From Chloroflexota bacterium (GTDB taxonomy: Bacteria; Chloroflexota; Anaerolineae; Anaerolineales; E44-bin32), in contig JAPLGR010000259.1 of the NCBI GenBank assembly GCA_026390045.1, positions 1 to 8,075 on the forward strand: 8,075 bases of DNA, in the 5' to 3' direction. A program made the translations under genes and the position numbers. Shown piece by piece: positions 5,228 to 8,075 of the stretch. The notes beneath the pieces are model-generated. The model made no database searches. It was not told the origin of the DNA and saw only the letters and a program-made list of their open reading frames with translations. The first letter of the stretch is position 1, and each line of letters opens with the position of its first letter.

Positions 5228-7759
5228 ATGACGGCAAACCCCTCGATTCGGCAAGGCAGTCTCTTCCGCGCGGCGGCCAGTACCCTGGATCTCAACAACC
5301 CCGCCCAGGCGCTGAACGGTCTCCTGCGGCTGGCTTCTCAGCTGTTGTCGGCGCCGCGGGCGGCACTGTACGAGTACGACGAGAGCGAGAACTCCTTCAG
5401 CCCTCGCTTCTCCCTAGGCCTGGCGCTGTCCGACTTGGGTCGGCTGTCTCCGGCGACTGAGCACCCCGTGCTGCGCACGGCGCTGACCGGCCGGCAGGCG
5501 GCCATCGCGAGCGGTGCACGCGAGTCGCTGGGACTACCTCTTGCCCCGGGCAACATCGTGTGCGCCCCCTGCCTCACCAGCGGTCAGACGATCGGGTTGC
5601 TGTTTGTCGCCAACGATGCCGCGACGGGGTTTGATGCCGAGGCCGCGGCAACAGCGGAGATCATCGCTTCACGCGCGGCCGAGGTATTGGCCTTCGCGCG
5701 TCAATCGGCCGGGCAGAGCTACTTGTTTCACAAGCTCAGTCTGCTCTACCAGGCGACGCATGCCATCACCGGCACACGGGACCCTCAGGAGGCCGTACGT
5801 CAGACGGCCGCCCATCTGCTCAAGGCCACCTCAGCCGATTCCTGCGAGGTTCTGGTCTTCGGCGAAGGCACGGGCATGACGACGCGCTTCCGGCCCCAGC
5901 TGGGCAAGTCGGTCCAGCATACGGTCGTGTCGATGGTGACCGAAGCCATGCCCGAGTATCCTGTCCACAAGCAGGTCCTTCGGGACCTCAAGCCGGCCAC
6001 GCTCAGCCTGGTTCCCCCTCAGGGCTCACCACGCGACATGAACATGCTACAGGAGGAAGGCCTAGCGGCGGCCTGCATCCTGCCTCTGGCCACGCAGAAC
6101 CAGGCCCTGGGTTTGGTGCGCCTCCTCTACACCCAGCCCGGTCGGCAGGTCAACGAGCAGGAGATGGAGCTTGCCCAGGCGATCCTGAATGTCGGCGCCG
6201 CCGGGCTGCAGGACGCCGTGCATCTGGAGACTGCCAAGGCTCGTGCAGACCAGCTTCAGCTCCTCGGCGACATCGGCCGCGACCTGACATCGACCCTCGA
6301 ACTCGAGGTCGCGCTCGAAAACGCCATGCAGAACGCCCAGCGCTTGCTGGGCGTCGAAGCGTGCGTCCTGTTCCTCTTGGATGAACCAGGTGAGAACCTG
6401 ACCCTCAAGGCGAGCGGCGGGACATCGCTCCGCATTCGCGACGTCTCGATCCGTCTCGAGGAGGGCATCGCTGGGTGGGTCGCCCGCAACCGCCAGCCTC
6501 TCATCGCCAACGACGTGCGCGCCAACCCTCTCTATCACTCTTCGATCGATGGTCAGACAGGCCTGCTGACTACTTCGGTACTGTGCGTGCCGATGGAGAC
6601 CCGCGGACAGATGCTTGGCGTGATTGAGGCCATCAACCACCCTCGCGGCGCGTTCATCGAGGCCGACCAGCAGATGCTCACCTCGGTCGCATCCTGGGCG
6701 GCGGTCGCCATTGAGAACGCCAACTTGTTCCAGCGTGTGGCCGAAGAACGGCGCCGGTTGGAGGCGACACTTGTTGAGACGGCCGACGGGGTGGTGCTCA
6801 CCGACCGGTCCGGCAAGATCATCCTAGTGAACAAGGCGGCGGCTCAGGCCTTTCGCATCAATGCCGACATGGCCGCCGGCCGGATGGCCGACGAGATCTT
6901 CTTTGGCCATCCCCTCGGCGGGCTCCTAGTCGGACAGGACGTCAGCCTGCCGACCACGATGGAGGTCACCACGCCGACCAAGCGCGAGCTGTACGCGTCG
7001 GTCAGCGAGGTTACGGATGTCGGCCGCGTGGCGGTGATGCAGGACATCACGGCGCTGAAGCAGATCGACCGCATGCGCTCTCAGTTCTTGGGGACGGCGG
7101 CGCATGACCTGAAGAACCCGCTGAATGCCATCCGCTTGGGTGCCGACCTGCTCAACGATGCGCCGCTCAGCGAGCAGCAGCGCAAGGCGCTCAACATGAT
7201 GCAGCGCGCTACCGACAGCATGACCAACCTGATCACCGGCCTGCTGGAGACCATCCGGGTCGAGTCCAACGCCAACATGTCCTTTGAACCTTGCCAGGTG
7301 AATGACCTGATCCGGCGAGCCATCGAGGATCTGCGACCGCTGGCGGAGGCCCGCAAACACACCATCGTCTATGAGCCACCGCGCGAGCCGGTGCTGATCG
7401 TTGGCGACCCCTCGCGCCTGAACTCGGTCATGACGAACCTGCTCAGCAACGCGATCAAGTTCACCGACGAGGGCGGCAGGATTACCATAGGGGTCGACTG
7501 GGACGAAGACCGGGTCAACCTGCACGTGACCGACACAGGCCCGGGGATTCCCGAGGATGAGATGTCCCGCGTCTTCGAGCATCTGTTCCGCGGACGGGCA
7601 ACGGTTCGCGATCCGAACAATCCTGTCGAGGGAACCGGCCTCGGCCTGGCGCTGGCCAAGACAGTCGTCGAACAGCATGGCGGCAAGATCTGGGTGACGA
7701 ATAAGGCCGGCGAGGGCGCCACCTTCCATGTGACACTGCAGGCTCTGTCGGTGCCGTGA
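5228..7759 (+). CDS. Soluble sensor histidine kinase, GAF-GAF-GAF-PAS-HisKA-HATPase
   Basis: The 843-residue protein has no signal peptide or membrane helix, so it should sense a cytoplasmic signal. Domains in order: a divergent GAF (about 16-160), a second divergent GAF (165-335), a more typical GAF (342-503, with GIAGWVARNRQPLIANDV and SVLCVPM), a PAS domain (511-612, GVVLTDRSGKIILVN), HisKA (613-680) and HATPase_c (about 730-840). The kinase core is complete: phospho-acceptor H626 in HDLKNPLN, N-box N741 in NLLSNAIKF, G1 box D769-G771-G773, and G2 box G802-T-G-L-G-L. Autophosphorylation and phosphotransfer to a response regulator are expected from the family. No receiver-domain gene lies in the window, so its partner is unknown. 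No chromophore-binding Cys or haem ligand can be assigned, so the ligand is unknown. It has its own promoter, and its stop overlaps the start of the next gene (GTGA). Confidence 0.95.
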   Translation: MTANPSIRQGSLFRAAASTLDLNNPAQALNGLLRLASQLLSAPRAALYEYDESENSFSPRFSLGLALSDLGRLSPATEHPVLRTALTGRQAAIASGARESLGLPLAPGNIVCAPCLTSGQTIGLLFVANDAATGFDAEAAATAEIIASRAAEVLAFARQSAGQSYLFHKLSLLYQATHAITGTRDPQEAVRQTAAHLLKATSADSCEVLVFGEGTGMTTRFRPQLGKSVQHTVVSMVTEAMPEYPVHKQVLRDLKPATLSLVPPQGSPRDMNMLQEEGLAAACILPLATQNQALGLVRLLYTQPGRQVNEQEMELAQAILNVGAAGLQDAVHLETAKARADQLQLLGDIGRDLTSTLELEVALENAMQNAQRLLGVEACVLFLLDEPGENLTLKASGGTSLRIRDVSIRLEEGIAGWVARNRQPLIANDVRANPLYHSSIDGQTGLLTTSVLCVPMETRGQMLGVIEAINHPRGAFIEADQQMLTSVASWAAVAIENANLFQRVAEERRRLEATLVETADGVVLTDRSGKIILVNKAAAQAFRINADMAAGRMADEIFFGHPLGGLLVGQDVSLPTTMEVTTPTKRELYASVSEVTDVGRVAVMQDITALKQIDRMRSQFLGTAAHDLKNPLNAIRLGADLLNDAPLSEQQRKALNMMQRATDSMTNLITGLLETIRVESNANMSFEPCQVNDLIRRAIEDLRPLAEARKHTIVYEPPREPVLIVGDPSRLNSVMTNLLSNAIKFTDEGGRITIGVDWDEDRVNLHVTDTGPGIPEDEMSRVFEHLFRGRATVRDPNNPVEGTGLGLALAKTVVEQHGGKIWVTNKAGEGATFHVTLQALSVP

Positions 7760-8075
7760 AGTACCTGGCGGACATCGGGCTCGGCGCCTATGAGCTTGCC
7801 TGGGTGCAATCGGTGCGCGTGAGCGAGGCGACCTGCGCCTTGATCCAGCAGGCGGCGCAAGAGTCAGACGTCCTGCTGAGCGTGCATGCGCCGTACTTCA
7901 TCAACCTGAATGCCTCACCCGAAGAGTGGCCGAAGAGCCGAAAGCGCCTGATGGATGCAGCGCACTACGGTCACCTGGCCGGCGCAACCGACATCGTGTT
8001 TCACCCCGGCTCGTACTTCGGCCGCCCCGCCGTGGAGGTTCTCGAATCAGCTATCCCGCGCCTGAAGGGGTGCGT
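7756..8075 (+). CDS. Endonuclease IV-like TIM-barrel protein, 5' part (3' end outside window)
   Basis: A GTG at 7756 overlaps the kinase stop (GTGA) and opens a frame that runs off the window after 106 codons. The product resembles the AP endonuclease 2 (endonuclease IV/xylose isomerase-like) family: HAPYFINLN with H44, and IVFHPGSY with H83. These correspond to zinc-ligand histidines 69 and 109 of E. coli Nfo, with nearly the same spacing. Members cut DNA at abasic sites. The protein begins at KYLADIGLGAYELAW, which corresponds to the first helix and second strand of the barrel. The usual N-terminal first strand, about 20-25 residues, is absent. Upstream in the same frame there is no normal start codon before a TAA at 7702-7704. 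It may be a truncated gene, a variant subfamily or a wrongly read start. Translation is probably coupled to the kinase. The specific activity is uncertain. Confidence 0.75.
   Translation, partial: MKYLADIGLGAYELAWVQSVRVSEATCALIQQAAQESDVLLSVHAPYFINLNASPEEWPKSRKRLMDAAHYGHLAGATDIVFHPGSYFGRPAVEVLESAIPRLKGC

Noticed and set aside
6926..7729. Minus-strand frame of 267 codons
   Set aside because: It is antisense to the HisKA and HATPase domains of the kinase, which have every expected motif.
1..8075. CRISPR arrays, insertion sequences, tRNA or rRNA genes, prophage or defence genes
   Set aside because: No regularly spaced direct repeats, transposase-like frames, tRNA-like folds or defence-type domains were seen on either strand; nearly all bases belong to recognisable housekeeping or sensory genes.

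Overview
The window looks like a piece of a GC-rich bacterial chromosome, most likely from Chloroflexota (Anaerolineae-like). That assignment is an inference. It rests on high GC with GC-ending codons, a large soluble GAF/PAS histidine kinase, a LamG-like lipoprotein next to a TPR protein, and a core gene order shared with other monoderm-related lineages. All genes lie on the + strand. I see no mobile element, CRISPR array, rRNA or tRNA.

Layout. (1) 2-805 is the 3' part of a TPR-repeat gene that enters from outside the window. (2) 844-1500 is a short secreted or lipid-anchored protein with one concanavalin-like domain; its likely promoter sits so close to the start that the mRNA would be almost leaderless. 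(3) 1501-1688 is a non-coding gap holding a hairpin just after the stop codon, an extended -10 promoter and a strong hairpin in the predicted 5' leader of the next gene. (4) 1689-5139 is a tight four-gene operon: yqeY (GatB/YqeY domain), a 7TM-HD phosphohydrolase of the PgpH/YqfF type, ybeY, and a dgkA-type lipid kinase. Spacing is 6 nt, then two 4-nt ATGA overlaps. (5) 5140-5227 carries the best promoter of the window and a ribosome binding site. (6) 5228-7759 is an 843-residue soluble histidine kinase with three GAF domains, one PAS domain and a complete kinase core. (7) 7756-8075 is the 5' part of an endonuclease IV-like TIM-barrel gene, overlapping the kinase stop by GTGA and cut by the window end.

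How the genes fit together. The yqeY-pgpH-ybeY-dgkA run is a shortened form of the yqeY...phoH-yqfF-ybeY-dgkA-cdd-era order known from Bacillus. It links tRNA amidation-like or unknown (YqeY), cyclic-di-AMP turnover (PgpH), rRNA processing and ribosome quality control (YbeY), and lipid-carrier recycling (DgkA). phoH is missing between yqeY and pgpH, and cdd/era are replaced by the kinase and an AP-endonuclease-like gene. I found no clearly new multi-gene system. The points most worth checking are the yqeY leader hairpin, the loss of a usually important arginine in YbeY, and the apparently missing first strand of the endonuclease IV homologue.
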